NCBI RefSeq assembly: GCF_949987535.1
Contig: NC_080082.1
Location: 26,701,164 to 26,765,163, forward strand
Origin: Balaenoptera acutorostrata
Taxonomy: Eukaryota; Chordata; Mammalia; Artiodactyla; Balaenopteridae
Direction of reading: 5' to 3'
Length of the DNA: 64,000 bases
Of this stretch, positions 11,251-23,540 are shown piece by piece. A program made the translations under genes and the position numbers. Numbering within the stretch: the first letter of the stretch is position 1; each line of letters begins with the position of its first letter. The notes beneath the pieces were generated by a model that saw nothing but the letters and a program-made list of their open reading frames with translations, did not search any database and was not told the DNA's origin.

Positions 11251-12520
11251 ACTTTTATATGCCAGGTAGTGAGTCCTTGCCTTTGAAGAAGTTTACAATC
11301 TATTAGGAGATAAAACAAGAACATATGGGGCTTCCCTGGTGGCTCAGTGGTTGAGAATCTGCCTGCCAATGCAGGGGACACGGGTTCGAGTCCTGGTCTG
11401 GGAAAATCCCACATGCCACGGAGCAACTGGGCCCGTGAGCCACAGCTACTGAGCCTGCGCGTCTGCAGCCTGTGCTCCGCAACAAGAGAGGCCGCGGTAG
11501 TGAGAGGCCCGCGCACCGCAATGAAGAGTGGCCCCCACTCGCCGCAACTAGAGAAAGCCCTCGCACAGAAACGAAGACCCAACGCAGCCAAAAATAAATA
11601 AGTAAATAAATAAAAAATAAAAATAAAGGAATTCCTAAAAAAAAAAAAAAGAACATATGAATTACAATGCTGTGTCCAAAGTGCTCTGATGGGGAAATTT
11701 AGGGTGATACAAGAGCACATGGACATGTCTCACCAGACAGCGTGATCACAAATAGATCTTAAGAGGAACTTATATCTAAACTCAAACTGAAAGGATGAGT
11801 TGGAGTTAACCAGAAAGGGGAAAAGGAGGGAAGAGTGTTTCACACACATGCAAAAGTCAGGGAACAACCATGTATAATGCATCTTTGAAAAGCATGGTAT
11901 TGTGGATGAATCAGAGAGTGAAGTCAAGAAAGGCAAGAGAAAAGATCAGCAAAGAAAGAAAGCATTAGATTATGAGACCAGCAAACCATATTCAATAGCT
12001 TGGACATTATTCTGAAAGTAATGATGAGCCATTCAAAGATCAGAGTAGAGCAGGGCATTACCATATTTCATTTTCTGAAGAATTTCCTTGTTGAAATGCG
12101 AAGAGTGGATTAGAGGAAACTAGAGGTGGAAGGCAAGTCTTAAAAGACACAAAGATGAATCTAAAGGCTGGTAAAGACATACAGGCATTCTTCTGATGGT
12201 GGTCTAGAAGAATCATGTCACTGTGGATATTCAAAAAAGGATTTGAAAATATATAGGAAATAGAATGGACAGAACTCAACGATGTTTGTGGTAAGATGTT
12301 AAGAATGAAGTCCAAGTTTGTTGACTGTGCAAATGGAAGATGACCAGACCATCCACTGCATCCAGCATGGCTGGAAGAAGAGCTATTTTCTAGGACAATT
12401 AATGTGCTCAGTAATTGACATGTTTTGTTTGAGGTCCTTTGTGCATCCAGGTAGCTCCATATCCAGTGGGCAGCTGGAGGTACACATACGAAACTCATTA
12501 CAGAGATCTGAGCAGGAAAT
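11251..12520 (-). repeat. L2 LINE, long antisense copy split by a SINE
   Basis: The left part ('atgccaggtagtgagtcctt', then a 'aagaagtttacaatctattagg' block) is antisense L2 tail. After the SINE it resumes with 'acaatgctgtgtccaaagtg', then 'ctgaaaggatgagttggagt', 'cttggacattattctgaaag' and, near 12400-12480, a 'tgtttgaggtcctttgtgcatcc' block and 'gtgggcagctggaggtacac', in the correct antisense order for L2 ORF2. The 160-residue frame on the minus strand is a broken by-product of this copy. Confidence 0.7.
11328..11648 (+). mobile_element. CHR-type tRNA-Glu SINE (cetacean)
   Basis: Sense copy with the head 'cttccctggtggctcagtgg', the B box 'gggttcgagtcc' and the CHR body 'gtgagaggcccgcgcaccgc'. 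It ends with a taaataaa/poly(A) tail. The target duplication aagaacatatg lies at 11317-11327 and 11649-11659. It sits inside an antisense L2. Confidence 0.95.
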
Positions 12521-12814
12521 AATGACTCAGAAATGACCAAAATCAGTAGTCAAGAAAAATCGGAGAGTCTGCAGATTGGGATGAGAAGATAACTAACTGC
12601 AGATACTTGAGGAACCATACATGAGGCAGCCAACTTCAGTTCTTCGGAAAAATCACTTTTTTTTTTTTTTAAATGATGTTCCCTACAGAAAAGATTCTCT
12701 AGACATCAAATCTAAAGATAAACATTCCAGCTCAATTTGCGCATTGGTTTAATTAGTGATGCTAAGTCTTGAAAAAAAAATCTCTTGTGGGGGAAAGAGG
12801 TTAAAAACGATGCA

Positions 12815-13045
12815 GAATGCTGGGCTCTAATTTGACGCCTGGATTTAATGCATGTGACAGCTTACAGAAGTTAAATGGTCCTATTGAGGCTCAGTTGCCT
12901 TCTCTATAAAAGAGAATAATAACCCATAATTCAGAAAATGGTTGTGAAGATTGTTTTGTTACAGCTGGTACAGTTGGAATCACTTCACATAGTATTGATA
13001 CCTGGAGCATAATAGGAGTTAAATAAATGTTAGTTACCATTCTTT
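12815..13045 (+). repeat. MIR SINE
   Basis: Sense-order MIR features: 'gaggctcagttgccttctct' with 'aaaagagaataataaccc', then the 3' part 'agttaaataaatgttagtta'. Confidence 0.65.
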
Positions 13046-13860
13046 CATTAGTTTATTCAGATGGGCTAAATAAATTAGTAAAACATACATAATGGGCAGA
13101 ACAACCAGAAATTTATTGATTTTTGTATGTATAAAGAAATAATTTTTAAAATTAGATTCAATCTTACTTGTTGAATCAGTTTCCCCATATATGAAGAATA
13201 TTTGCTTTTTTACTCTAGCTCCTAAAGAGAAATTGTCTATTTATATTCAGGGTTGACTTGGTTTCATGAGCCATAATAGAGTCAGTTTTTTTGCAGTTCA
13301 TTGACTTGGCCATTGGGTAAGCCAAATCACCCAGTAAAGTACCATCATCTGGTTATTTAAATTGCACAGACATAGCTCAACTAAAAAAAATGAAATAAAA
13401 TTGCATTCTGGATTATATAATTGGATTTGGCATTTTTACATTTTGATTGTTTTGCTATAGGTTTGAGATTGGTATTGCCGACAAATGAACATAACTGCCA
13501 TTCAATTTTAAATGCTGAAAAATGAAAATATGTTATTTTGTGTGGTCCAGCTTATGCACAGTAAATTCAGGATACTAATTACAAGGCTTTAACAGTAAGA
13601 ATAACTTAGTTAAAGGTTCACTGCTTCTCAGTGACCCAAGTCCTGGATTAGAGGAAGCCATTTCCAAAAAGATACTAGTCAGTGATTCTCTAATCTTTCT
13701 GTTGATAGAACTATTGGAAATTCTGATGATCTGCAGAACATCATAAATTATAAAATGTTAAACTTAAAAATAATTTAAAACATTATTCCTATTTAATCAG
13801 ATACTATCCTATATTACTGGGAGGTGGTACACATGTGGTTAAGGTCACAAGTTCTGAAAT
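13046..13860. other. No gene or clear repeat seen
   Basis: AT-rich unassigned DNA. Confidence 0.4.
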
Positions 13861-13864
13861 CAGA

Positions 13865-13975
13865 CTGCATTTTACAAATGGGGAAACTGAAACACAGAAA
13901 AAATAAGCTCCTTGCCCAAGGTTATATAGTTATGAAGTGGCAAAGCCAAAATTCAAGCTCAGTCAATACTAATAG
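13865..13975 (-). repeat. MIR SINE fragment (antisense)
   Basis: 'cattttacaaatggggaaac' followed by 'ctccttgcccaaggttatat' and 'gaagtggcaaagccaaaatt' is antisense MIR core in order. Confidence 0.75.
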
Positions 13976-14269
13976 TTACAATGTCAAAAATTATTTGTAA
14001 GATTTAATAATTTAAGTCATGGAAAATGTCTAGCACAGTGCCTGGCTATTGTTATCTATTGACCATTTACTGACATAGACAAGACACTGTACATACCAAT
14101 ATTTTAACAAATAAAAGAAGAAAAATACAAGTGAGGAAATTTCATTCACTATATTAATTGTCCTGAAATTTTGGAAAAGTTTTCTTTTGTTTAATGGCAG
14201 AATGGCATTGCTGCTATATTTCATATGTGTTACCAGTGTAGGAAGTTTATGCTGTTTGATTGAGAGAGT

Positions 14270-14480
14270 GAGTTATAGAGAGAAACTGCCTGGAATCTAA
14301 TCATAGAACTGACATTTAATAGCTGTGTGACCTTGACAAGTTATATAACCCCTCTGGGCTTCAGTTGTAAAATGGAGATAATTACAATGCTAACCTGGAG
14401 AGGATTAAATGAGCTAATAGTGTGTACAATAGTTTCTGGAATTAATAGAGACTCAATTAATGTCATCTATTGCTATTATT
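14270..14480 (+). repeat. MIR SINE
   Basis: Clear sense MIR: 'tagctgtgtgaccttgacaa', 'aaaatggagataattacaat', 'gaggattaaatgagctaata', ending near 'ctattgctattattac'. Confidence 0.85.
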
Positions 14481-14777
14481 ACTATTTCCAGAGAAGTCCT
14501 CACACAGTGAAGAATCATTGTAAATTCAAAGATAAAGAACCATTTTTCAATACCAATATATAATACATGTATATATAAAATCAGAAAACTAATTTTCTAC
14601 TGTGAATAAATCACAGAATTTAAAACTCAGGCTATTTTTACATTTTTCAAATTAGAATTTAAAACAATACACTAACTCTTTTGTGAGGGCAATAATGATA
14701 GAGAAAAAAATTCTAAAAGGTGCAAATTATATTATAAAGAAAAAAAATAGAATTGCAAGTACATTCTAATCTGAAAA

Positions 14778-14778
<1 letters not shown>

Positions 14779-14827
<49 letters not shown>
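14779..14827 (+). repeat. (AC)n microsatellite
   Basis: About 24 uninterrupted AC units; likely length-polymorphic. Confidence 0.97.
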
Positions 14828-14829
<2 letters not shown>

Positions 14830-14834
14830 TTTGT

Positions 14835-15200
14835 GTTTTATGTCCCCCTCTCAGGAACTCTTTTCTCCTAATTCTTCATATGTCTGCTTTTTCCTCATCC
14901 TTCAAGTCTTGCTTGAATATCACTTTCTCAGAGAGAACATCCCTGACCCCCCGTTTAGAAAAAACTTCCCTACTTAATTCATAATCAAGCTTCCATCCTG
15001 TATATTTCCTCCATAACAATATTGTAATAACAATATGTAATTATTTTATTTGTTTTTTCTTATCTCCCTACTAGAATAAAAACTCAAGAGTGAGATTTCT
15101 CTACATTGTGTCACTGCTCATTCATTAGCTGCCTAATCTGCTATTTGGTACATACTGGCACTTAAAAAATATTTGTTGACTAAATTAATAAAGGGCATAA
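14835..15200 (+). repeat. L2 LINE 3' end
   Basis: Sense L2: 'catccttcaagtcttgcttg', a 'tctcagagagaacatccctgacc' block, 'ctccctactagaataaaaac' and the tail 'aaaaaatatttgttgactaa'. Confidence 0.8.
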
Positions 15201-15429
15201 TATTTTTATATTCCACTGGCATTTGATGCTTTATCTACAGAAAGATCCAATAATAATTTGGCCCTGAATTCATCAAATACAAACTTTGGATATTTCTGCT
15301 TAGCCCCCAGCGGACTTCTTGGCTTGCAGGAAACTCAGGAACTGGGAGGAATGGGATGGGCAGGGACCCACAGGGACAGAGACAAGAGCCCCCTTCCTTG
15401 AGAGAGGTAGTGTGGCCACACAAGGGAGT
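15201..15429. other. No clear feature
   Basis: Short unassigned spacer between two L2 pieces. The 174-residue minus-strand frame running 15300-15824 overlaps L2 and is not supported as a gene. Confidence 0.35.
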
Positions 15430-15870
15430 TCAAAGTCTACAGGCACTGGGATAATTAGAGCCTCTATTAGCTCCTGCCTGACCCTGAAATAGACTCGTAA
15501 GTGGTCTCTTTGTCTCAACTTCCTCCACATGACTACAGAGAGGTCTTTCTGAAATAGGAATCTTACCAAGTTTGCTTGGTTAGGGCTCTGCAGAGCCTCC
15601 ACAAAGCTTTCTGAATAAAGAACAAGCCTTGTGGCAGAAACATCAGGATGAACCTTCTTTGTCAGGTTGCAAATTCTCCAATCTTTTCTTTCACAGCTTC
15701 TCCATGGACTCAGAATCAATATGACAGATGCACTGGGTGGAAGGTTTGCAATTCCAAGAACTTCCCTCTCTCTCTCATTTATCCGTGGTTTTGCACTTCT
15801 CATTCCTCTGCCTGGAATATTCACCTTTATCTTTCAAAACTTGTTTAAGTACTTCAGGTTCCGAACGGAA
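15430..15870 (+). repeat. L2 LINE (ORF2 end and 3' part)
   Basis: Matches sense L2 in order: a diverged 'tggtctctttgtctcaactt' region, 'ggctctgcagagcctccaca', then 'ttcctctgcctggaatattc' and 'aagtacttcaggttcc'. Confidence 0.65.
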
Positions 15871-16620
15871 TACTGCACACAGACATCTGTCCTTAGGTGT
15901 GGCTGCAGATACACTTCCTCTCTTTTCTTCATAGCCATCCTTTGGATATATATCAATTGGAGGAAACACACACACATACACAAGGCCCAGACACATTTAT
16001 TAAGAACAAGCACTAGGCCTCTGAAAAAAGAGTCAAAAAATTCATATTCATAAGTAGAAATATGGTCCTGCTACAACATAATCTGTACTACCTTCCTGGT
16101 TATCAGTAGAGAGAGTATTTTACATTACTATGTAGAGGGCTAATTTCCTTTTTTTAAATATTAGCTTTCCGATTACACCCTGAGGCCCCTCGGGCATTTT
16201 CACTGGAGTCATCTATCCCTTGATGGCCACTCCCTAGTTACAATACACAAAAAATGTTAGAAGCTTCAAAATTAGTATGGTTATTGTCATCATTAGTTTT
16301 GTTGTTTCTTAAGTGGCTTCAAATTTTTGGATAGGACAGTCTTCTGGAGTTTCTGCAGATGAAAAAAGCCAGGACAAAGAAGTTGCTATGTATTCATATT
16401 TCAATATTCAGTTATTGAGGAACCACATATAAGTTCACTGTATTGTATATGAACCAGGAAACCGGAGAGGGAGATGGAGGAGGCAGAAGAAATGACCACA
16501 TAGCAACACATGCGATGTTGTATATGTGCCTGTGTATATTCATAAACTATGTACATGAACTCTGTTAATGCAAAAACTGGACAAAAATTGCATATACATA
16601 TATATATAGTTTTATACATA
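15871..16620. other. No gene or clear repeat seen
   Basis: Unassigned DNA with a short acac run near 15968 and a TA-rich patch near 16595. Confidence 0.35.
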
Positions 16621-16626
16621 TTTATA

Positions 16627-17284
16627 CAGTTTATTCTTGCTATTTGCTGTAGTTATGTTTTATAAAGTTTCCATCAACACTGAATTAGCAAATACTAGAC
16701 CATTGCTTTTGGGGTAAACACAAGGTTAGGTTCCTGAGAGCCTCTTGTCACAACGTTTTCATCAACTGATTAATACGTAACTTGTTGGATGTGTATTTCT
16801 GTTTAAAGATACCTTATTTAATATATGTTGTTGATTGATTAACATTGAACACACAGCCAACAGCTCTATAACTCAAGCCTGAATAAAGCATATCTAACAC
16901 ATGTATTTTCTCTAAAAGGCAGATCCCAAACTTCTTGCCTTTGGGAACACTAGACAGCACTTCAGCACTAACCTTGGGGCAATCTTACACAGTGAAATCA
17001 CCAACAAAAGGCACAAAAATGTGGAAAATGTGGCACTAAACAGACCATAGAAAGGACTTGTTTACAGTAGGAAAGCTGAAACAAGAAGGCAGAGTTGTTG
17101 CCTTGTTCAGCCTCAGCTGGGAATGTGCACACTGGGTGACTCAAGGTTCTGTTGCTACTTAGAGCATGTGTATGTACACAAATGACAGATAAAGCACCTC
17201 AAGTGTTGATTTGGGGGTTACAAATATATTTTAATGAGTAAATGAATTCACAAATATGGAATTGTGAATAATGAGAGTCGACAT
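16627..17284. mobile_element. Tigger/pogo-like non-autonomous DNA transposon
   Basis: The two ends are degraded inverted repeats: 'cagtttattcttgctatttg' on the left and 'attgtgaataatgagagtcg' on the right, consistent with a CAGTcgACCCTcgTTATTcGC type terminus. Internal sequence such as 'cacaaggttaggttcctgag' and 'ttgccttgttcagcctcagc' is recognisable as a mammalian Tigger-class consensus. There is no transposase frame. Subfamily not assigned. Confidence 0.6.
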
Positions 17285-19294
17285 ATTTGTATGTGTTAAA
17301 ATATAGATCTTCTACATGAATGAAATCTATAGGGTCAATGTTCATCTTGTATACTATTTGCTCGACATATAAGAGGAGCTAATAAGTATTAAAATCAAAA
17401 ATAGAAATAAACATGTCTTTTCCAGGTAATCTTGTTTATTCATGGTCCTTGAAATGGTGGCTAGAGCCTTTTTTTCAAGAGATCAGGTTTCTATTACTCT
17501 TTCTTTTGAAATGTATAACACCATTGCTTTTTTTAATGATAAAGATATATATCATTAGTAAAATATAGAAAAAAAATTCAAGAAATACAAAGTACAAATC
17601 ACCAGCCTTCCTATGATGAGATAAAGATCATTAAATATGATGCATTTCTTCTCAGTGTTATTTTTTAATGCAATGCATATATAGGTGTGTAAACATCTTT
17701 TAAAATAAAATTGGAATTATACTGTTTTCCAGCCTGCTTTTATTTTTTTTAATTAATGCTATATCAACATCCCCCTCATCACTGTATTTCAGCTTTATAT
17801 TCCTTCCCGATCTTTCTTTTCAGAAGGACACACCCATCTGAGATTGCTAAATGCACCGTAGGCTCAGTAAGCTGCTGCCTTTGCTGAATAAATGCAGGGG
17901 ATGGTCTCTACTGGGGAGACTTAGAAGAAAAAATATAGAGACTGTAGTGCTTGACTTTTTTCTTTAATTTCTGTATTCCTTGAGAGATTCTCACTTAGCT
18001 AAAAAAGGAATCATTTCCAAAGGTGCAAGGAAACTTACCCTAAAATAGATTACCTATATCATAATTGACCTTTGCATAAATGCATGCATTTCATAGCACT
18101 TCAGCTCAATCAAATTTCCTAGGCAGACATATTCACACAATTTAAACACCAGAGTTAAAGTTTTAAAATGTACATTTTAGTAACTCTCCAAAAGCCAAAA
18201 TTTTCTATCTCCACGCTCAATCTCTCATGACATTATTGTTTTCCAATACAATGAGAGTTAATGATGGACTTTTCTGTCATTATGAATTACAAAAGGTATT
18301 TTGTGCTGGAAGAAAGGAGCAATTCCCATTCTTTTGTTCTCTTAGGTGTTGCATGATTATCTTACAACAGGCAATTACTAAGCAAACTTAACTGTAAAAA
18401 TATATAAAACTATCATAGCAAAATTCTCAGATAGGCTCAATTGATACTTAAAATTTCCAATTTTTCTTTTCTAATATTTTATTCTTTCCCCTAACAAGAA
18501 GAAACTACATAGTTGCAAAACCAAAGAAAACTGAGATAATTATGAACAATTAAATGAATTGAGTCCATTTCTTAAGATGCCATAACACATACATAATTTG
18601 TTTATTATGTGAAAGGAATTAACTAACTCATAAGAAAGTGTTATACACGGAAAAATTTATATGTCATACACTGACATATTCTAGATTCTTTGAATGCCTT
18701 TTAAATCACCATGTTGTCATTAGGTAATTGTTGAAATTAAGCTAATTTTAGGCTGTTATCCCCAAAATATATCCAAAAAGTTAATCATTAGAAGTTATTT
18801 AAATATCAAAATGAATTAAATTAACATGGGAGTCATTTTTATTAACTATATATGAAAATAAATGTTATTGAATATTTCTGGTCCCCCTCCAAAGGTGAAA
18901 AACAATACTGTTAATGCATTTAAAAGTATTTAAAATCTTGCTGTAAGTGGCATAGCCCTAGACTTTAGCTCAACAAAACTGGGTTCAAAACCAAACTGGA
19001 AACTTCCAATTCAACAAACACTGATTTTCTTTGTTTCTAGAAGCCTTCTTGATTCTCTCAAGACACATCTTCATCATCATTGGCTCTTACAAAAGTTTTT
19101 TACCCACTCAGTGCAAGTATTTGCTCCTTGTCATGGGGCATTCCTGCATAAAGGATGGTTTTAATCCACAGTCTTTCCAAAAAAAATCTACAAATCAAAC
19201 TGACACTCATGGATCCTAAGTCATTATCAGTGTGCTATAGCAAGTGTTGTCTTCACTCCCAGAAGAACAGGAGGTAAAGTGTACCACAAATCAT
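17285..19294. other. No gene or clear repeat seen
   Basis: Two kb of AT-rich DNA. Old repeat fragments are likely (for example around 17540-17800) but I cannot name them. No coding exon recognised. Confidence 0.35.
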
Positions 19295-19560
19295 AATATT
19301 TAACATTTATTGGGTTCTTATCAAATTTGGAACTTCTCCCTAAGCAGTTTATACACATTGTCTCACTCCATGCTCACAAAATCCGTACAAGATAATTATC
19401 AGTAGTGTGCCTCTTTGGGACAGTAACTTAAAACTGTAAACCTTAGTTTTTTCGTATATAAAATGGGAGCTAACTAGTAAGTTAGCTGATTAGTTAGTAC
19501 TAAGTGAGAGAGACAGGATTCAAATCCAGGATAATAGGTTCTACTCCCAAGCTTGAACTC
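19295..19560 (-). repeat. MIR SINE (antisense)
   Basis: Starts 'taacatttattgggttctta', then 'tgtctcactccatgctcaca', and ends 'gacaggattcaaatccagg', the antisense MIR order from 3' end to tRNA-like head. Confidence 0.6.
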
Positions 19561-20004
19561 AAACTACCTTAGTCTTTAACACTTTCAACTCCTTGAGTTT
19601 GGACAAGTAAGCAACCTGCCAGTTTTCAAATTTACCAAGACATAGTGTTAGTCACATTACAGGGATATTGACAGGATTAAATTCCATGCAGTGTGTGGAT
19701 CACAAATCAGTTCATGTGGTACATCTTTGGAGCTTCACAAATGTTAATCCCTTTACATAAAGACTTAGGCTATTAGTATCAAGACTGTAGTTAGCAAACT
19801 AACTAGGACATGTGGCATAACAAGTATGTGTGCTCCACATGGTAAAAACACAACCAAATATTTCAGTTCAATAGCACCTTTGCACACTAGGTTATATGTA
19901 TGTTCAACACAGCTACTGGCCAACTATAAAGGGGTTGAAGTGACTGGAAATGGTTGTATGTCACAGAGCATCGTGTTGACAGTAGGCAAAAATTGCACCA
20001 CAGT

Positions 20005-20729
20005 TGAACAGGCAAGGAAGACTTTAAGTCTATTATAATAAGAGAGAGAAACCAAAGCTCAAATGGAGCTCAACTCCACTGAAACAGAGTGGGAGGATTT
20101 TTAAGTGCTAGGTGAGAGGGAGAACCTGGGCCATCTGCGTTTGATAATTGGCTTTACCCAAAATAAAAGTAGATATTCTCATCTTTGTGACAGGGAGTAG
20201 TTTTACAACTTGGAGTAAGGCATCCACTGAAGTTAGGCTCCCACCCGCTACAGAACCTGGAAGATAGGGATGTTATATCCCTTGATGCTTACATTTCAAA
20301 GAGATGGTTCGCTGGTCCTTGAGAAAGACATTCTCGGGTTGTAAAACTGGCAAGAGGCTTTTAAAAAGATTTACATGTAGCTCAAAGAGGCGGAGAAAGA
20401 ACTTACAATTACAAGTTTTCCAAAGTAAATGCTCTACGGAAAGGGAGGTCAGGGCCTAGAGTTAGGAAGAAGACTGTCTAAAGTTCAGGCAAACTAACTT
20501 TTCTGGCCGTCTTGATGAGGATAGCACCAGCGACGGCGGGACGGGTGACGGGCAGCAGCTCCACCTTCTCCCCATATCCTGCAACTTCATGGCACTGCAT
20601 TTTATGTACCATCTTTTCTATTCTTGTTTCCATATCAGATACTTCTAACAAACAAGTAGAGAGAGAATCTAACAAGCAATTTCAGATGAGGAGAAAAATA
20701 AACAATCTGAAGAGCTTGATTTACTTACA
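20005..20729 (-). mobile_element. Solo ERV LTR (ERV1-like), minus strand
   Basis: Read on the minus strand the segment starts TGTAAG and ends GCCTGTTCA, the canonical TG...CA of an LTR. It is flanked by the 4-bp repeat cagt at 20001-20004 and 20730-20733. Near its 3' end the minus strand has a CT-rich region, an AATAGA-like polyadenylation region and 'aagtcttccttgcctg', typical of gammaretroviral-type LTR R/U5. A short GC-rich block lies at 20525-20560 (+). No internal retroviral genes adjoin it, so it reads as a recombined solo LTR. The 65-residue frame inside it is not supported as a gene. Confidence 0.55.
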
Positions 20730-20733
20730 CAGT

Positions 20734-22265
20734 TACTGAGGTTCTTAAATCAGTTAATTACACAGCAAATTGGCGTCAAATTTAGGTTTAGAACATACAC
20801 TTCCGTGCTTGTTATTCAATACCACAATGATATCCATGAAAATATTCCAAAAAGGCATCAAGAGATAAATGAAGTACGTATTAAACAAGCAATAGAAATA
20901 GTTAAGCAAAAGTTTTTTTATGTTTTTCTAAAAAAATCTATACTAAGTGCCTCTTCCACCAGCATGTTAATTTATGGCAATATTTAGTTTGGTGTGTAAG
21001 CTTCATCTTATTATATTTCAGTTAAGGAAGAATCTCCTAATTTTCTGAATTGTGTTGACTAGAAGTCTCCTATGGAGTCAGTCTTGTCAGTTGGTTTATT
21101 AGTTAATTAAGTGTCATTTTATACCTTATATTCTAAATTCCAGGCACCCAAAAGAGCTCACCCTAAGATTCTCTTCTCCATCAGGTATCTGCATAATTAG
21201 TCTCATTTCAAATACGTATTATTCAAGGCACAATAGAACAGAACAATTAATTTGGACCACATGCAATTATGCTGAAAGGTCAGGTGCTACCCATAATAAA
21301 ACTGTTCAAAAGTGTGTTTGGGGAGAGCATTAACATGGTTATCTAGGAGACTTTAAGAGGCAGAAAATCTCCAAATGCAATTAAATGGGCTGTAAAGTAA
21401 TCACTTGCAATTTTTCATTTTTAAAGCAGGAGACTTTTTGAATGTTGTGCAAAATGAATACTTCTAAGACCAATCAAACTTCGGAGAATTTACATCAAGA
21501 GGTGACAAATTCATACCCTAAAGGAAAAAGCACATTTGGCCTGCAACTTCCTGTGTGAGTTTCAAGTTATAAAGAGCTTTCATGGAGCAGTTATTAAAAC
21601 CCCCTCAAATATAGTTAATAATGAAAGTGCTGGCTTTATCCATCTTGCGTAATTTGAACTACACAGCCATAAAAGCTACAGTGAGAAGTATGGATGTGTG
21701 AGTTATAAAGTATCCCCAGTACCCAAATGTCCATGAATTTATAATTCTGTGTTCTTCAACAATATTATGTTTCCCTGTTAAATGTAAATTTCTGAAGTAT
21801 ATTTCACTCCAGAGGATGTGGCAAAGATACCTCTGTCACTATTAAAGGTATATGTATATTTTACAGCTCTACGCAGGTCTATAAAAAGATTTTGCTGATA
21901 AAAGAGAAAAATGGTGGAGGGACAAAAAGTCAGAAAAGTACAGTAAGAGTTGACAACAAAATGCTTTTCTCCACAGCAACCAATTATAACATACATCTAG
22001 ACATAAACAACATTTTGGTTTAAGAATAAGTACGAAAAAATATTTACAACATGAGTGATGGGAGTATTGTTATTTATTTCTTAGCCACAAAGACAGTACA
22101 TCTGGAATTTTTATAGCTTTACACTTCAGGAATTGCAAATGCATTAAACATGTATGTATTACGGAATGTATTAGTGGTTGTGTGAGATAAAAGCATGATT
22201 AAAGCACAGTCATTACGTCAGTGATTTTCCTTTAGAATGGAAATATTGAGAGTGCATTTGCACCC
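20734..22265. other. No gene or repeat recognised; possible conserved non-coding DNA
   Basis: Repeat-poor by eye. The 21040-21700 part contains several AT-rich homeodomain-type motifs (for example 'agttaattaag', 'gcaattaaatgg'). Confidence 0.3.
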
Positions 22266-22274
22266 CTTATAAAG

Positions 22275-22415
22275 ATTTGCACTCTGAAATTAGACAGATC
22301 TCAATTTCAATGTCCAATTTTTTACTAGTTCTATGACTTTGGGCAAGTTCCTTAAGCTCTGTGTGCCTCGATTTTCACAGCTGTAAAATGATAATTTAAA
22401 TAATACTACCAGGTA
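22275..22415 (+). repeat. MIR SINE
   Basis: 'ctatgactttgggcaagttc' with 'gtgtgcctcgattttcacag' and 'ctgtaaaatgataattt' is sense MIR core. Confidence 0.8.
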
Positions 22416-22784
22416 CTTTCAATTGCTAGTGACAGGATAGTTAGCTCAAACGTGCTGGAGCAAAAGGAACATTTGCTCATGTAACCAAAATGCAGAGGGA
22501 AGAGTAGAATTGTCCTTGAGAAAGACTAGAACCTAGGACTCAAAATCCTATAAATTTTAGAATTCGGAAGCCCATCCCTTTATTCATAATTACTACATTC
22601 TCATCAGGACGATTTGTCTCTATTTCTCAACCCTAGTGGTGTTTTTAGAGCTCCTGTTCCACTAAAATAAAGGAACGAACCTGTTTTTTAAAAACAAAAT
22701 TTGATACCAATGTTACTATTTATTTAGAAGAGGTCCATGTAAATAACCTGAAAGTTACTCTTCATTAGGCTCATGGTAAATCCA

Positions 22785-22887
22785 TCTCATACTAAATCAT
22801 AAGCTCTTTAAGAGCAGAGAATTTTGTTTTTTAACCTATGTAACTCATTTTTTATTTTCTAAGTAAAGTCTAAATAAATGCCTGCAT

Positions 22888-22889
<2 letters not shown>
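22785..22889 (+). repeat. L2 LINE 3' end
   Basis: 'ataagctctttaagagcaga' and the tail 'taaataaatgcctgcat' match the L2 3' terminus, directly before the (TG)n array. Confidence 0.55.

Positions 22890-22933
<44 letters not shown>
22890..22933 (+). repeat. (GT)n microsatellite
   Basis: About 22 perfect GT units. Confidence 0.97.
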
Positions 22934-22935
<2 letters not shown>

Positions 22936-22974
22936 GCATCCTGGCCATATCAGTCCCCAGATGAAAACGTCTCA

Positions 22975-23285
22975 GTCATTCTATTTCACAGATTACAAAA
23001 TCTAATCTCATTAGCACAGCATTCAAGGTCCTTTTCGACCTGCCCTAAAGTCTACCTTTTCACCCCTACACCCGCTTCACTCACTGTTTACTTCAGCTGC
23101 ATCTAATTAACTGACATTTTCAAAGAAGCTGGACCCTTTTTCACCTCCAAACTTATTTTGAGCAGCTCCTTCTCCTTGATGTGATTTCTCCCATTTCTGC
23201 ATTTCAAAAGTCCTCCCCATCCTCTGGGACCCAGCTCAAATACCATCTCCATCATAAAGTGTTCTCTCTGATCTGCCTATTCATA
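22975..23285 (+). repeat. L2 LINE
   Basis: Sense L2 ORF2 end and 3' part: 'cattcaaggtccttttcgac', 'ctctgggacccagctcaaat', 'tctctctgatctgcctattc'. Confidence 0.7.
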
Positions 23286-23289
23286 AGTT

Positions 23290-23540
23290 ACTTGGACACA
23301 CATACTTAGTACCTACATTATCCCAAGTGTTTGATATAAAATGATGAATAAGATACACTTCTTCCTTTGAGGAACTCACAGTTTAATGGGACAGATTTTT
23401 CTATTACAATGGGATAGGATCAGATGGAGCTATCTATAGAGTACAAAGGAGCCAACCCAATCAGGACTAGGGAAAGCAAATCTTGGAAAGGTTTCCTGAA
23501 GGCTGTGCTGCCCAGTGTGCAACAGCGGATTTCCTTTTAC
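23290..23540 (-). repeat. L2 LINE (antisense)
   Basis: 'cctttgaggaactcacagtt' and 'ggaaaggtttcctgaaggct' follow antisense L2 order. It lies head to head with the preceding sense copy. Confidence 0.55.

Noticed and set aside
11328..11648. tRNA-like A and B boxes that could suggest tRNA-Glu genes (also at 4032, 8850, 49662, 61904)
   Set aside because: They are SINE heads with SINE bodies, A-rich tails and target duplications; the cloverleaf is degraded.
10427..12455. A 60-bp similarity between 10427-10487 and 12392-12455 that looked like a novel dispersed repeat
   Set aside because: Both copies match the same antisense L2 ORF2 segment.
14753..14977. His-Thr-repeat frames at AC microsatellites (also near 22891, 37042, 51559, 63354)
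   Set aside because: Products of dinucleotide repeats, not coding.
15300..15824. 174-residue minus-strand open frame
   Set aside because: Lies largely antisense to a sense L2 3' region; no domain recognised.
20478..20675. 65-residue minus-strand frame with a GC-rich part, considered as a processed pseudogene exon
   Set aside because: Falls wholly within the TG...CA segment interpreted as a solo LTR; no protein family recognised.
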